The notes under the pieces: model-generated
What the model was told of the DNA's origin: nothing
Database searches by the model: none
Seen by the model: the letters and a program-made list of their open reading frames with translations, nothing else
Shown here: positions 20,768 through 32,875 of the stretch, one piece after another
How the letters are laid out: each line of letters starts with the position of its first letter
How positions within the stretch are numbered: the stretch's first letter is position 1
NCBI RefSeq assembly: GCF_000764305.2
Contig: NW_025944196.1
Location: forward strand, 1-64,000
Source of the DNA: Hyalella azteca
Taxonomy: Eukaryota; Arthropoda; Malacostraca; Amphipoda; Hyalellidae
Length of the DNA stretch: 64,000 bases
Reading direction: 5' to 3'
Program-made: the position numbers and the translations under genes

Positions 20768-21046
20768 TTATACAGGCAGGTAGAATTTGTAGAACATGTG
20801 TTCAATATCTGCAGAAAAACCGAATTCGCAGTCTCTAAATCTCAGCAGCCCGCCTATACGCCGGTTATTTTCATCTGGACCCTTGGGCATTGATTGATTC
20901 AGACTGGCACCATGATACTGCACCGAGCTGTCAAACACGAGACGCACATTGTTTTTCTTCGGATGTTTGACGGGAAACACGGGCAGCCACCAAGCATTGC
21001 CCCCTGGGGGTTGTCGCTCTTCGTCAGTAATTAACTGGCTCAACAT
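20768..21046 (-). pseudogene. BEL/Pao-type reverse transcriptase fragment
   Basis: The minus-strand frame carries WWLPVFPVKHPKKNNVRLVF, then DSSVQYHGASLN, then GPDENNRRIGGLLRFR and SADIEHMF. This is the order of the BEL/Pao reverse-transcriptase N-terminal motifs (LP-x-HPVxHPKK, VFD, SLN, GPD, GxLLRFR, ADIExMF). The catalytic YVDD region, protease, RNase H and integrase are not seen. It is a short relic. The copy at about 30.77-31.03 kb is frameshifted. Confidence 0.8.
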
Positions 21047-21559
21047 GGCCGGCCCCGAGAGGCCGGCTCATGCTCTCCAGGCACTGGAGATTTCCAATCC
21101 TGGAGATCCAGGATTTATAGGTTGCGCTTCATCCTCATCAAAGTATTGACCGTAATAGAAAGACTGCGTCTTTATTATTCGGGAATCACGGGTCGGACGA
21201 CTTGAATAGCAGAAGCATCGTCAGGTTACCGTAGTCGCTCATGTACGTCGACGCTGATATTATTTCCTTGAATTTGCAATCATTGCGAGATTTTATTAGT
21301 TCCATGAAATAAGAGAAAACTCTCACTCACTTTTACGAGAGAGAGAGAGCAACACAGCTAGCGAGTGTCGTGCCTTACCGTCCGCGTTTTGTTATGTGCA
21401 GGTGTTGGATCCGTTCCGCATGCGGTGCGACGCTGGAACCCCACGTACACGAGCGCGCTGGTACACATGTCGCTGTAGCTCTACCGCCTTGATTACAAAA
21501 GCCATCTTCTCGACTTCCAGATCATTGACTTAGAAAATGCCGCTGCTATTGAAATGAAT

Positions 21560-21800
21560 ATAACTCAGTACTCACGGCAGTGAGTGACAGAGAGCGCATT
21601 TTCTCGTGCATAAATCAGTTTTCATTGCGATTAGTACAGTGCATTAGAGCTAGAGATGTCGTATCTTTGATACAGGCATGCCCGCTTCTTAAAATCGACG
21701 AAAACGTGAAGTAACGGACGGACAAACGGACAGACAGACAGACGGACATGGCGAGCACAATAGTGCATTTTTTCTATAAAGAGAAAATACGCTAAAAAGC
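21560..21800 (+). mobile_element. MITE-like element, copy 2 (with internal insert)
   Basis: This runs from TATAACTCAGTACTCAC to AAATACGCTAAAAAGCG. It has about 80 extra bp between the outer CATTTTCTCG and the inner GACGAAAACGTGAAGT. The central GGAC/AGAC run is present. Confidence 0.7.
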
Positions 21801-22085
21801 GTAAGCCTGTTATAACATTTGATTTGTTAATAATTCAAGCGAGAGGCTGAACAATTAACAGTATGTCCGCGGGATGATTGCAAGCTCTGAATATGAGAGG
21901 TGTTCAGATGATTTATGAGAGGGCAATGCTTACTTCATTATTTTTACACTTCTGTTTGGCCGATTAATTAGCATGAAATAGAGAAAATTTACCTGTTTAT
22001 CATGTTACAAATATGGATTTACTATTTCCATAAGGTTTCCGATAAATGCGCTTGTATACTGTAAAAATATAATGGGTTCAGCTAC

Positions 22086-22147
22086 AATTTCATGTACGCT
22101 ACCAATGCCTGAGTACGCTAATTTCATGTACGCTGCCGATGCCTGAG
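22086..22147 (+). repeat. 34-bp minisatellite remnant, about 1.8 copies
   Basis: The same unit as the 22-copy array at 15.9-16.6 kb, directly followed by block B as in that array. Confidence 0.85.
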
Positions 22148-22744
22148 AACCACAGCGGCGATGCAGCGATATCAGACTACCGTTTGCTTCGAGCTTGTCA
22201 GAGTTTGTGGTGGCAGCTGACGATTAAATGGAGATCAGATCATCGTTAATATAATAACAATCTTCCTATAATATTCTAGTCTTAAGAGCGAAAAAAAAAT
22301 CCTAAGACCTTGGGCCCGTTCTTTGTGCTCAACAGAGCTGATGCTTCACCGTAGGCATCTTCGGCTTTCGTTTCTAGGCTTGGCCTAATCTCAAGGTAAA
22401 GGAAAACGACGAATGTCAGTACTTCTTAATTGAAAACTTAAATGCAGAGCAAGAAAAATCAATCTTGTAGACGGCAATATCCACAAAAACTATCACCCAA
22501 ATCGTAAAGGTCTCAGGAGGGAAGGAAGGTCTTAGGTCTTAACTTTTTTTGAAAGCATATGCCCTGGCTTGTCAGCTATCGTTCAAGTCAGCGCGATTAA
22601 GACATGTGAGGCCAACTGCCTGGGCGCCTGCACAGGCCAAGCTTACAATTTGAAGTTGGACTTGCTCGATCATATGGCGCACGCACTAGCGGGATACAAA
22701 TACCCACACACTCGTCATCTTTAGTGCTTTCCCATCATCACTAT
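22147..22744 (+). repeat. Duplicated block B, copy 2
   Basis: This parallels 16612-17225 with substitutions and indels. It ends at CATCACTATAGAT, where the mariner fragment begins. Confidence 0.8.
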
Positions 22745-22745
22745 A

Positions 22746-23232
22746 GATAAACGCCCCTGGTCGTTCCAGCAGGACTTTGCATCATCCCATGGGGCCAAAT
22801 TGACTCAGGAGTGGCTGTCCGAGAATGTTCCCCACTTCATTACCAAAGATGAATGGCCCCCATCGTCACCCGATCTGAATCCTCTGGATTTTGGGATCTG
22901 GTCATACCTTGAGAGCAAGGTCTCGACCGTTCACCGTAGCAGTTTGGACGCCCTAGAGGTTAAACTGCTGAAGGAGCGGGCCAAAATCCCGCAGAGTGTC
23001 ATTCGTGACTCGTGTAAGGCTTTCTCTAAGCGTCTACAACTCGTTATTGATGTAGATGGTGGACATATTGAATGAAATTGTGGGAATTGTATCTCTGAAT
23101 CTCTGACTACATAAAAACATTTTCAAACATTCACAATTGTGTTTCATTTCATAGTTCTAGCCACTCAAAGTTGTAATGCTAAATATTGATGACCCCGTAT
23201 AAAGAGTGTCCAAATTTTGCTGTTTTCCGCAG
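22746..23232 (+). mobile_element. Mariner-type transposase fragment (DD37D spacing)
   Basis: From about 22755 the plus frame reads W-S-F-Q-Q-D-F-A-S-S-H-G-A-K and continues to WPPSSPDLNPLDFGIW, ending in a stop at 23075. These are the second and third catalytic aspartates of a Tc1/mariner DDE transposase. I count 37 residues between them (QQD to NPLD), the DD37D spacing of maT-like mariners. The DNA-binding domain, the first aspartate and the 5' end are missing. The fragment replaces unique sequence found at 17.23-17.72 kb in the paralogous region. Confidence 0.85.
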
Positions 23233-23234
23233 GT

Positions 23235-24075
23235 ACAATTGGACAAGGCAGCATTCCTTACTCGTCTTAACTTTAAAGGATTCAAAATTACGTCGAAGAG
23301 ACCAGTAACCAGGCAGACATAAGTTTCTTACGCCGATTTATTAATCAATACGCAAATAAAGTATTGAGTTATTTGCTGTATCCAAATTGAATTTCTGAAA
23401 CTTTGTTTGTTCAAATCCGTGGTCTGGCATATTAAATGGCTGCATCAGGACGATGAGAGCGAGCGAGCATGGTTTAGTACAAGCAGTAGAAACTCAATGA
23501 GCATTGGAAACTCAATGTACTTACAACGTCGGTTAAACGTCGCATATTATATAATTATCGTAACCGACGACAGAACATTCAATTTTTATCTTCTATCATT
23601 GAAACATTACTCGCTTGGCGATAAAGAATACAATAAACTCTTAATTTCCAATCTATTATTACAATATACACTGCAGTATCACCCAGCTTCAACAAGTAGC
23701 GAGGGAAATAAAAATTACGATATGAAACCGGTGTGAGAAAATTAGAACAGAACTCGTGTTCTGGGAAAAATGGGAGCACGGCATCATAATTATTAATCAA
23801 AAGCCTTGAGATTATAAGCAACACTTATTGAGACAGTATAAAATATTTACTTAATCGTCACAGAAAAGTTCAATTGCACACGAAGTAAAATAATTTGTGA
23901 TGATATGTTGCTTTGATGCCGAAAATGTCAGGTAAAAGAATGAACATTTTCTTTCAGCCAATGTTGTGCTCGCAGAAGGCAGAAAGTATTGCGTTTATCA
24001 AAGCGTAGAAAAGCTATGTTACAGGTCATTAATTGTTCTACTTGTTTTCCTCGGCGTTTCGGACGTCGCAGCCTC
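23235..24075 (+). repeat. Duplicated block C, copy 2
   Basis: This matches 17728-18560. Open frames on either strand are short and not conserved between the two copies. Confidence 0.8.
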
Positions 24076-24300
24076 AGTCCACGATGAAAAGCCATTTTAG
24101 TATTCTGCCGTCCTCAGCCCCGGCTCGTATGTTGTCTTCCCAGCCGAACTCCCTGGGACAGTGCAACATAACTACCGCGTAGATACCCTCAGATGGGCCT
24201 GCTGATGCAGGCTGTTGTTGCTTGCTTCGTGTCGATGATGGCGGTATGAGGGCAGACGATCAGGGGTTGTGCCCAGGAACATGTACAATCGCATCTTAAA
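24076..24300 (+). repeat. Duplicated block D, 5' part, copy 2
   Basis: This corresponds to 18.7-18.96 kb and is cut off at about 24300 by the LINE fragment. Confidence 0.7.
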
Positions 24301-25505
24301 TAGAATAGAAATATCGGCACTAAAGAAATAAACCCATGGCCTGTTGCCGATTCATGAACTTTTCGTGACTTGATTCACATTAAGGGATTCGGCCTTTGGA
24401 ACCCGATCTCTCCATATAGCTGACGATTGATTGAGATAGCTGCTGGACTTATTGCCTGGTCCGTAATTTGCTGGGTATTTTAAGACTGAACATATGCTCC
24501 TTCATAGCTTCGTCAAGTCTGTTCTTGAAGGCGTTCATTCTCGGAGCGTCAACGATGCTATCAGAAGGGCTGTCCCACATGTCGGTGACTCGAAGCGAGA
24601 AGAAATGTTGTCGCATGGATGTGTTACAATGCAGTTTTTTAGTTTATACCCGTTGCCCCTGGTTTTGGTTCCTGTTTAAAATTCTAGTAATCCTTCTGGG
24701 ACCTTGTATAAGCCATGAGTATGCTTATATGTTTCAATAAGGTCCCCACGCAGACGTCGATAACTGCATGAGGCTTGGAAGCTTCATAATATTTAATCTT
24801 TCCTCATAGGACTTGCCATTTCAAGCCCGGAATTATCCGTGTTGCACGTCTTTGAACACTCTCTACTAAATTTCTGTCCTTTTCAAGTTTCGGTGATCAC
24901 ACGACGTTTCCAACTCTAGGTTTGGGCGCACGACAGCAACAAATAACTGCTACATCGCTTCTGCATCTAGGAATTCGAAAGAGCGTCTGATCAGCCCAAG
25001 TCGTTTATTGGCTTTATTAACTTGACCTTCAATATGCTTAGAAAATTTCAACTCATTGTCGATATTAACTCCTAAATCTTTTTCCATTGTCGACTTCGAC
25101 ATCATCCCTCTGTCGTTGCAACCGTGTCTTCTCATACTGTAATCTTGCTGTTCATTATTCTTGCCAAGGGGGATAACTTTACACTTGTCAGCGTTAAAAC
25201 GCAGCTGCCACTTATCAGCCCAGTCAACCAGCCTGTCAAGATCACCTTGCAACTGTACTTTTTGCGACGTATTCTTCACTGTATTATAAATTTTTGTGTC
25301 GTCAGCATACATCGAGCAAACGCTAGACACAGCTTCTGGCAGATCGTTTATAAAAGCAACGAATAAAACGCTTCCTTGTGGCACGCCGCTGCGCACTGAA
25401 GCCCAGTCTGAAACGGACCCATTAGTACTGACAGGTTGTCGTCTCCCTACTAGAAAATCTCTGATCCATTTGAGTCTTGATAGGTTGTACTCTTCACTCA
25501 CAGCT
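24300..25505 (-). mobile_element. CR1/L2-like LINE fragment with reverse transcriptase
   Basis: On the minus strand a frame from about 25505 to 24950 shows LKWIRDFLVGRRQPV, SGVPQGSVL, INDLPEAV, the catalytic YADD, and later DLGVNIDNELKFSKHI. These are reverse-transcriptase motifs of a jockey/CR1/L2-type non-LTR element. The expected segment between GSVL and F-IND is shortened by a deletion. Beyond 24950 the frame is broken, but the C-terminal motif RQHFFSLRVTDMW can still be read, then a 3' untranslated tail ending at a TTCTATTCTATT run. The element is 5'-truncated and inserted into block D. It is not capable of autonomous movement. Confidence 0.85.
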
Positions 25506-26100
25506 TCATCAGCACAACATTCGAGCATCGGCGGTAGTCTCATGTGGGCCGTCTTACGAGAAGAAGTCTCAAGATAAAACCACAGGTTTTCGATCAAGCG
25601 ATACCAATTAACAAGTTCTTTCCACTTGCTCCGATTTACAAATCATGAACTCATCTTCTTTTGAATTCGTTTAAATTCGCACAATATATATAAGAAAAAT
25701 TCGTAAGATATGAAAATTTAATGTTTCAACGTAAACTCTAACGGAACTTATCCCGCAATATGTTCATTTATTGAAAAAAGCATCATTAAAAATGCACGTG
25801 AATTTGTGATTGAAAAAACATTTCGACACGGCCGCTATATGAAAGCGTCTCGATGCTCATCTCTATGATGGAGTTTAGCCCCAAATTATTTTATATGAAA
25901 ATAACCCTGATGTTCAGAGTAGTTTCTGATCTACTTATCAAGCTTGCTACAACAACAACAAAAACAACTGATCTACTTAATCTTTAATTGTACGTGATAT
26001 TACAGAGAAATCATGACTTTTTTATAATCTAAATAACAGTTGTTTAAGGAGAAAATTAACCATGTTTTCATAGCCACGTAGTCATGAACCTGATCATAAG
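25506..26100 (+). repeat. Duplicated block D, 3' part, copy 2
   Basis: This resumes block D after the LINE, with one 36-bp unit at about 25535. It is mirrored at 37.95-38.49 kb. Confidence 0.75.
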
Positions 26101-28500
26101 TTAAGGGAAGAGATTAGGCATACCAGAACGTAATCGTATAGATGTGCACGGAAAAGAGTTTACATGAAACAACTGAAAGCCCCAAGCCCTTCTGGAAACT
26201 AATTGAGTTTCACTTCAGGACCTGCGACAAAAAATATAAAGAACAACATAGCAGGACATACATAAAGCGGAAATATAATACATGTAGACAAAGAACTTGG
26301 AATAATAAAATTTTTCACATCATTTATAGTTAATTTCGCTCACTCAACACGGACATGATTAACGCGAAATTACCAAGGTCAAAATACTAACGTACCTACA
26401 TGGTTGAATCGCGAGACGCAATAACAGGTAAAAGCATTCCTATACCAGGTCACAGTATTAGAAATTTAATTTATAGAGATTTTGAAAATTAAAATGTTAA
26501 AAATTAGATTTAAATTTCTATCTTTCTTAGAGTAAAGAAAGAGTTTACGTCGCTCTCTACCTTTGATTTAGTAGAGAAGAGACGAGCATTGTCAGACGCT
26601 GGTTTTGTCAACGAGTCTTATTCGCCTTAAATTTCCTCTCATTCATCAACCTCATTCATTTGCATGTCTTTCACCTGATTGGCCCAGTTTATTCGAATTA
26701 AGATCTCAAGTTTCTACACCGCAACTATTACTAATTCCAATTAACCGCATGCATTAATTTATACTCTCACTGGGCTAATCCTTCTCACCAACTTAACTCG
26801 GCGCATTACTTGGCTTCAGCCTCTTAAGTGGATTTTGAATTTAAGGTAATTATGTTCTCATTTGACTATTGAATTATTTACAATAATATCTCGATTATTT
26901 CGCGAGTTAGTTTTTTATTTACTTCAGAACAAGCAGGGTGTGACGGGGCATAGCTCACGTGCGATTCACGTATACGCCGACTACGCTACAGCTACCTATA
27001 TTACATTATATTGAAGACGAAAGCAAGACCAAAACCTTGTACACACCGTCAAGAAATAAATTTGACTGCAAATTTGATCCGTAAATGTCATTTGAATAAA
27101 AGCTGGAGAAATTTCTGCTGAGCTACAGTTGTTTTATAAGCAATACCAACAACAGCAGTGGTCACTTGATACCTAAATGAAAAATTGCAAGTATCTTAAG
27201 ACATTTCCTTACAGTGCGCTCACATTTACGACTAAATTAAGAAGAGGTATTACTAACGACCCAGTACACCTATATTACCTTCGTTAAAATATTCTGATTT
27301 TTTTCGTCACAAAATATGTTCAACTAAATCAAAAGGCAATTAAACAACTCTCAACGAGAAGGATTTCTCCAAATTTATTGCCGCACAAAAGAGTTAGCAA
27401 CTTGTACGCTGAGTTAAAATATAACCACTGTTTGTTAGATTAGCAGGTAATTTTTTGTTGATACTTCTTTCACCACACCCACAATGAACCGGTTTTAAAG
27501 CAATATGAATATTATCGCAAACATATTAAAATAGTGCGGAGTGAAAGTTTCAATGATTTTGTCGCTTCATTGTCGTTAAATCGAAGTATTGTTAGCAGTT
27601 ATGCGCGTGGACCGAGCGCCGTGCGCGCCAGTCACAGAGACACGGCAATCGTCGCCTTGTTGCTTAGCGAGCTGCGGCTTGCGACACAGCAGTGCGCGGT
27701 CTCAACGGTGCGCATATACGCGCGTCGCGTCAGCGCCCAACACTCGAGATGTTAAACAATGAGAAAAATATGCTACGTTTGATACGAAGAGTAAATGGAA
27801 AACTGCATTATACATACTTAGCTTCTATATATGCATTTTTTAACGCAAACGCGAAAAAAAATAAAGTTACAAGATCATGCGTTATGGTTAATGAGAGAAA
27901 AATATGCTGCGTTTGATACGGATAGTAAATGTAAAACCGCATTATACATACTTAGACTCTATGTGCAGTTTTTCACGCAAACGCGAAAAAACATTAATTA
28001 AGTTGCAGGATAAGGCGTTATGGTTTATAAGAGAAAAATATGAACACGGCAATCAGGGCAAAGTAAAGGTGCATAGAATTAAAATGCATAGTCTTAAAAT
28101 GCAAAGTCTAAAGCCATCAAACACGACAAAAATAATAAGCCAGTCCCATCAAACGAAAATTTACAGTTTACGCATTGCCACTGCAGTGGCATGCCCCAGA
28201 ATTCTCGTTTAGTTGAACATGACGCGTATTTTCGACCGATATACTGTAAATAGTAGCGGAATTAAAATTCAAAACTCCATAACATCCTTCTTAAACACTC
28301 GCTGTATATCGAACGGCAGATTAGAAAATGCATTACTTTTTAACTTCAAACAGTTCATTACAGCTGGCAGCGCCTTCACGGTCTTAGACAAACTCTTACA
28401 TGGCGGATGAACCTCACATGTCTGAGGGAGGCTCGCAACAACATCTTGAAGTACTCACTACGCATTGCTTCTATGGTTCTAGTCCTATTGTAACACGTAC
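26100..28500 (+). repeat. Inverted-duplication block, left copy
   Basis: This is mirrored at 36.09-37.95 kb on the other strand. Segment 26455-27155 is absent from the right arm (insertion here or deletion there). It contains tandem units of about 130 bp at 27.76-28.03 kb. Open frames here differ between arms, so I call none. Confidence 0.8.
27760..28040 (+). repeat. About 130-bp tandem repeat, 2 copies plus partial
   Basis: The unit starts GAGAAAAATATGCTACGTTTG and contains ACGCAAACGCGAAAAAA. The right arm (36.54-36.95 kb) has at least three units. Confidence 0.75.
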
Positions 28501-29000
28501 CCAGAAAAAATAAATCATTCCCACCATACAGCCAGCTTTGCGTGCGATAAGCAAACATGCAGCTTCCAGTTCAACACTCAATGATTCTTTTAGACGTCCG
28601 ATATCATCTCCTGTAAAAAATGTCATGTCTATATTACCTTAGAGAAGACAAACGAAAAGAAAATTATGGATGTCCCGAACAGACCAAGGAAAAGGGCGAC
28701 ACTATTCTAACACTACTTCGAGCTTTCGATGATGCCGCTAGGTTAAACTAATATTTTTTTCTGAGTCTCTGCCTGTATTATACATTACCTACCTATCATT
28801 ACCATTACCGCATTCTGAGACTTCCAAGCGTTCTTGACGTGACTATCTCATTCGTTTTGTTCTCATATTTTTAAACACCTAGTAATATAGTGTCACAATT
28901 TGTTATCTTATTTTGATAAACGGTTGACAAGTTGCTATGTACAAAGGATTTTAACTCCGTCCTCAGCGCGTTGTCTCGAGCAGATTTAGACGAGATTTTA
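28500..29000. other. No recognisable gene
   Basis: This is left-arm sequence with no counterpart in the right arm. The mirror position in the right arm is marked by an ambiguous base at 36073. I see no gene. Confidence 0.4.
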
Positions 29001-29008
29001 CTTTGCGG

Positions 29009-29104
29009 TAGTTTTGCCCTCCACGGTGCCGTGTCTCTAGTAGTTTTGCCCTCCATGTTGCCGTGTCTCTAGTAGTTTTGCCCTCCACGGTGCCGTGGCT
29101 CTAG
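29009..29104 (+). repeat. 32-bp promoter-proximal tandem repeat, 3 copies
   Basis: The unit is TAGTTTTGCCCTCCACGGTG followed by CCGTGTCTCTAG. Units start at 29009, 29041 and 29073. The array ends 85 bp upstream of the TATA box of copy E and is unrelated in sequence to the 30-bp array of copies D and H. Confidence 0.9.
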
Positions 29105-29188
29105 CTTCAACAGCGCCTGCGTCAGGTTGAGCTCAGGCAGTGAAGGTTGGCTGCGCTTTATAATCCAGCCCCAGCGTCGCCGCCAGGG

Positions 29189-29196
29189 TATATAAG
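29189..29196 (+). promoter_or_regulatory. TATA box of copy E
   Basis: TATATAAG in the context CAGGGTATATAAGAGGC, 68 bp before the ATG. A CATCACTTG initiator-like motif follows at about +30. Confidence 0.8.
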
Positions 29197-29256
29197 AGGC
29201 AGCGCAGCGACCTACTCCATCACTTGACTGCTACCGCTCACAGTGACTACATCATA

Positions 29257-29599
29257 ATGGCCTCCTTCTTCGTAAGTACCCGGACTCCGCGGCACTACTG
29301 AATCTTATGAAGAATATTAGTTATGTCATATCAATGCTGAATATTATCAAATACAACGAAATATTGTCGCAAATACCTGTGTTTTGATGCAATGTTATTA
29401 ATTTACAATATTAAAAATATATTTTGTGAATTATTACATATTCTAAAGGGACAGATATAAATCATAATTTGTCCTTCTAATTCTTCAGAACCTGAGTCTG
29501 ATTGCACTCGCCGTAATGATGATGGCTGCTGGCGCTATTGCTGAACCAAAACCATTCCCAGAGCCTGGCAAGGGCAAAGGAAAAGGCAAAGGACACTAA
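29257..29599 (+). CDS. Secreted (GK)4GH peptide precursor, copy E (2 exons)
   Basis: Exon 1 is 29257-29271 (M-A-S-F-F) with a GTAAGT donor. The phase-0 intron is 217 bp with a TTCTTCAG acceptor. Exon 2 is 29489-29599, ending in TAA. The 41-residue product has a signal core LSLIALAVMMMAAGAIA, four X-Pro dipeptides (EP-KP-FP-EP), four Gly-Lys pairs and a terminal Gly-His. It is the shortest intact family member by repeat count. An AATAAA is present at 29681-29686. Its inverted-duplication partner is copy F, which has five Gly-Lys pairs and lacks its first exon in this assembly. Confidence 0.88.
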
Positions 29600-29680
29600 A
29601 TAAAAGGACGGCAGCATTGGCTCGAACTTCTGCGATGGAAACTATAATCACAGATTAATTTTAGAAAATCTGAATCAATG

Positions 29681-29686
29681 AATAAA
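29681..29686 (+). terminator. Polyadenylation signal of copy E
   Basis: AATAAA 82 bp after the stop codon, followed within 30 bp by a T-rich run. Confidence 0.65.
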
Positions 29687-30769
29687 ACGTACAATGAGAG
29701 GCTTTTTTTTTTCCAAAACTTGAATCGCCCGCATTTAAAGACAAAACAATACCGTCAACTTTTTAGGTATTGCAATACAATCAGAATTCAGTTCACAAAT
29801 AATGTGCTGCAGATTTAATTAGAATGTTTCAAAGAAAAGTGTTGACTGATGTTAGGGAACTATGAAAAATAATTACTGGAAAAAGAAGCATTTTAAAATA
29901 TTTTTTAAGCAGTCGATTTTCTCTGTTATAAAATTGTTGATTCTATCTCACCCTTAACTTGTCCGTAACAATATTTGTTGCTCTTTTATTTAAGCTCTAG
30001 AGCGACAAATAATATGGTTAGGACATAAGGATTATTTCACGACGTACAAGCACAATCTTACCTACAGCTCCAGAATATTACCTATAGAATTCTCCATAGA
30101 GCAGAAAATTAATCGTAACTTAGGGTCCTGTTGCCAAGTTGTGGCATCCAATACCCTTCTTTTCTATGCAGAGTGGGTCGTAGAGAGAATTTACGGCGGA
30201 AACAAATCTTTTTTAGTGAAGGGTCTGTGTGAGAAGATCTACCTTGGTGATCAATTCGTCCTTTGCGAGGTCCCAAGCCTAAAAGGTCTGAGGGGAACAT
30301 CATCCTTTATGATCAATTCGTCCCATGCGATGTCCCAAGCCTGTTCGCAGAATGGTATTCTCCTTAAGGTCAGCTTCAAGAGAGTCTGAAAATTTGGGAA
30401 AGGCTTTCATCACTTCTTGGGAGTTCGATGCAATTTTATTCAAGCTGATGTTAAACCTTTCAAGTATGGATCTTGCACCTTCAAGCGTTTTTATATATTT
30501 TTATGGAGTACGAGCACTTCGCATGCAGGCCATTATCGATGTAGAAATTATTTTCGATTAAAGCCTTGTAGTGACAGGACAGACGCGCCTAATCGGATTC
30601 ATGGTGTCGCGCTGCGTCGTGTGGTCCGTATTGCGCTATTGTTGTACTGGGTTTATTGCCAAATAGATGCACACGTCCCGATATTGAACAAATTACCCGT
30701 GAAGTGCATTGTTCTTAAACCAAAAGAAGCGAAGGTAATCTTTATCTCTTATACAGGCAGGTAGAATTT

Positions 30770-31030
30770 TTAGAGCATGTGTTCAATATCTGCAGAAAAA
30801 CCGAATTCACAGTTTATAAATCTCAGCAGCCCGCCTATATACGCCGGTTATTTTATTTGGACCATTGAGCAATGATTGATTCAGACTGGCACCATGATAC
30901 TGCACCAAGCTGTCAAACACGAGACGCACCTTGCTTTTCTTTGGATGTTTGACGGGAAACGCGGGCAGCCACCAAGCATTTCCCCCTGGGGGTTGTCGCT
31001 CTTCGTCAGGAACTGGCTCAACATGGCCGG
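30770..31030 (-). pseudogene. BEL/Pao reverse transcriptase remnant, frameshifted
   Basis: The minus strand still shows WWLPAFPVKHPKK and VQYHGASLNQS, but the frame is lost after the GP motif. It is the paralogue of the fragment at 20.77-21.05 kb. Confidence 0.7.
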
Positions 31031-31533
31031 CCTAAAGACTTTTGCTCATGCTCTCCAGGCACTGGAGATTTCCAATCCTGGAGATCCAGGATTTCTAGGT
31101 TGCGCTTCATCCTCATCAAAGTATTGACCGTAATTTGAAAGACTGCGATTTTATTATTCGGGAATCACGAGTTGGGCGATTTGAATTGCACAAGCATCGT
31201 CAGGTTACCGTGGTCGCTCATGGACGTCAACGCTGATATCATTTCCTTAAATTTGCAATCATTGCGGGATTTTATTAGTTCCATGAAAAAAGAGAAAACT
31301 CTCTCTCAGTTTTACGAGAGAGAGAGAGCAACATAGGAAGCGAGTGTCGTGCGTTATCGTCCGCGTTTTGTTATGTGCAGGAGATGGATCCGTTCCGAGT
31401 GCGATGCGACGCAGGAACCCCATCATGGGCGCGCTGGTGCACATGTCGCTGCAGCTCTACCGCCTTGATTACAAGAGCCACCTTCTCGACTTCCAGATCA
31501 TTGACACAGTAAATGCCGCTGCTATTGAAAAGA

Positions 31534-31765
31534 ATATAACTCAGTACTCACGGCAGTGAGTGACAGAGAGCGCATTTTCTTGTGCATAAATCAGTTTTCA
31601 TTGCGATTAGTACAGTGCATTAGAGCTAGAGATGTCGTATCTTTGATACAGGAATGCCCGCTTCTTAAAATTGACGAAAATGTGAAGTCACGGAAGGACA
31701 GACAGACGGACATGGCGAGCACAATAGTGCATTTTTTCTATAAAGAGAAAATGCGCTAAAAAGCG
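31534..31765 (+). mobile_element. MITE-like element, copy 3
   Basis: The same structure and internal insert as copy 2, as expected from duplication of the block. The central GGAC/AGAC run is shorter here. Confidence 0.7.
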
Positions 31766-32051
31766 TAAGCCTGTTATAACATTTGATTTATTAATAATTC
31801 AAGCGTGAAGCTGAACAATTAACAGTATGTAAGCGCGGGATGATTGCTAGCTCTGAATATGAGAGGAGTTCAGATGATTTATGAGAGGGCAATGCTTACT
31901 TCATTATTTTTAGACTTCTGTTTGGCCGATTAATTAGCATGAACTAGAGAAAATTTACCTGTTTATCATGTTACAATTATGGATTTACTATTTCCGTAAG
32001 GTTTCCGATAAATGCGCTTGTATACTGTAAAAATATAATGGGTTCAGCTAC

Positions 32052-32875
32052 GTAACTTGGCTCGAGTAAAAAGCTAATTCAGTTCATGAGTATTTTGGTC
32101 CTGTTGGCTGGTCAGCAGAAAAAATGATCTATTTACTGTATATGAGCTTTTAACATATTGACTGTTGGTATTTCGAAACTGGTAAATTGACCAGGTTTAA
32201 GGTCACCATAGACCAAACAAGTAGTCACAGTGAACAATATTATTACATCTTGATTGTTTAATTGTACGCTTTATTGATGACGGCGGAAACAACGTAAGCG
32301 AGACGCGAGGCTATCACGTCATGGAGTTCTTCGAGACGCGCCTGCCGCCCACCTCTCCTACGGCCCCCAAACTGCACTGAATATCTTTGCCGAGCTGCAT
32401 CATATTCTGAGCCCTCAGCCTGATTACTTGAAATTGTTTGCCTTTATGTGTTGCATATATCTGAAAAACGCTTGGATAAACCCACGAACAAACCAATTGC
32501 ATTGCCGTCCTGAGAATTACGGCAATGATTTCCTGCAATTAGAAATGTATTTAGCAATGGAATTTGCGTGCCAATTTTGTGTTCGAGTATTCGTTAAAAC
32601 TGTATTCGTGTTGACTTCTTAGGTGGAGATATAGCTTACCAACTGTAGCAACTCCACTGCTCATGGCACCCTTGTTGCTCTAAATTCTACAACATCAGCT
32701 AATAGCGACTGGTTTTAGATTTTAATTGCGTCTGCCAACCTTGGGAAATCGTCTGCTTAACGTCAATTTTCTATTTATTCTGTTTCGATGCCGTTTGATA
32801 TGAAACTGAATCTCTCAAATGATTACTACTTTGGTTTATCACGGCTCCGAATATTACCGTCGCTTTGCTTTATTA
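32052..32875. other. No recognisable gene; axis region of the inverted duplication
   Basis: The axis of the inverted duplication falls near 32.7 kb. I find no coding region. Short frames at 32.3-32.6 kb overlap on opposite strands and show no motif. Confidence 0.4.

Larger units (their letters stand above)
19796..22085 (+). repeat. 2.3-kb duplicated block E, copy 1
   Basis: This block, from ATACAATCAGAATTCAG to GGGTTCAGCTAC, recurs at 29775-32051 in the same orientation. The first 760 bp are nearly identical between the copies, while the remainder has many substitutions and small indels. It contains a BEL/Pao reverse-transcriptase remnant (minus strand) and a MITE-like element. Confidence 0.9.
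29775..32051 (+). repeat. 2.3-kb duplicated block E, copy 2
   Basis: This is the direct copy of 19796-22085. The BEL/Pao remnant here (about 30.77-31.03 kb, minus strand) is disrupted by frameshift. The MITE-like element is retained at 31.53-31.77 kb. Confidence 0.9.

Noticed and set aside
20162..20783. Open frames of 83 and 144 codons in block E, repeated at 30.1-30.8 kb
   Set aside because: They look conserved only because the block is a recent duplicate. The second copy breaks the longer frame, and there is no recognisable domain.
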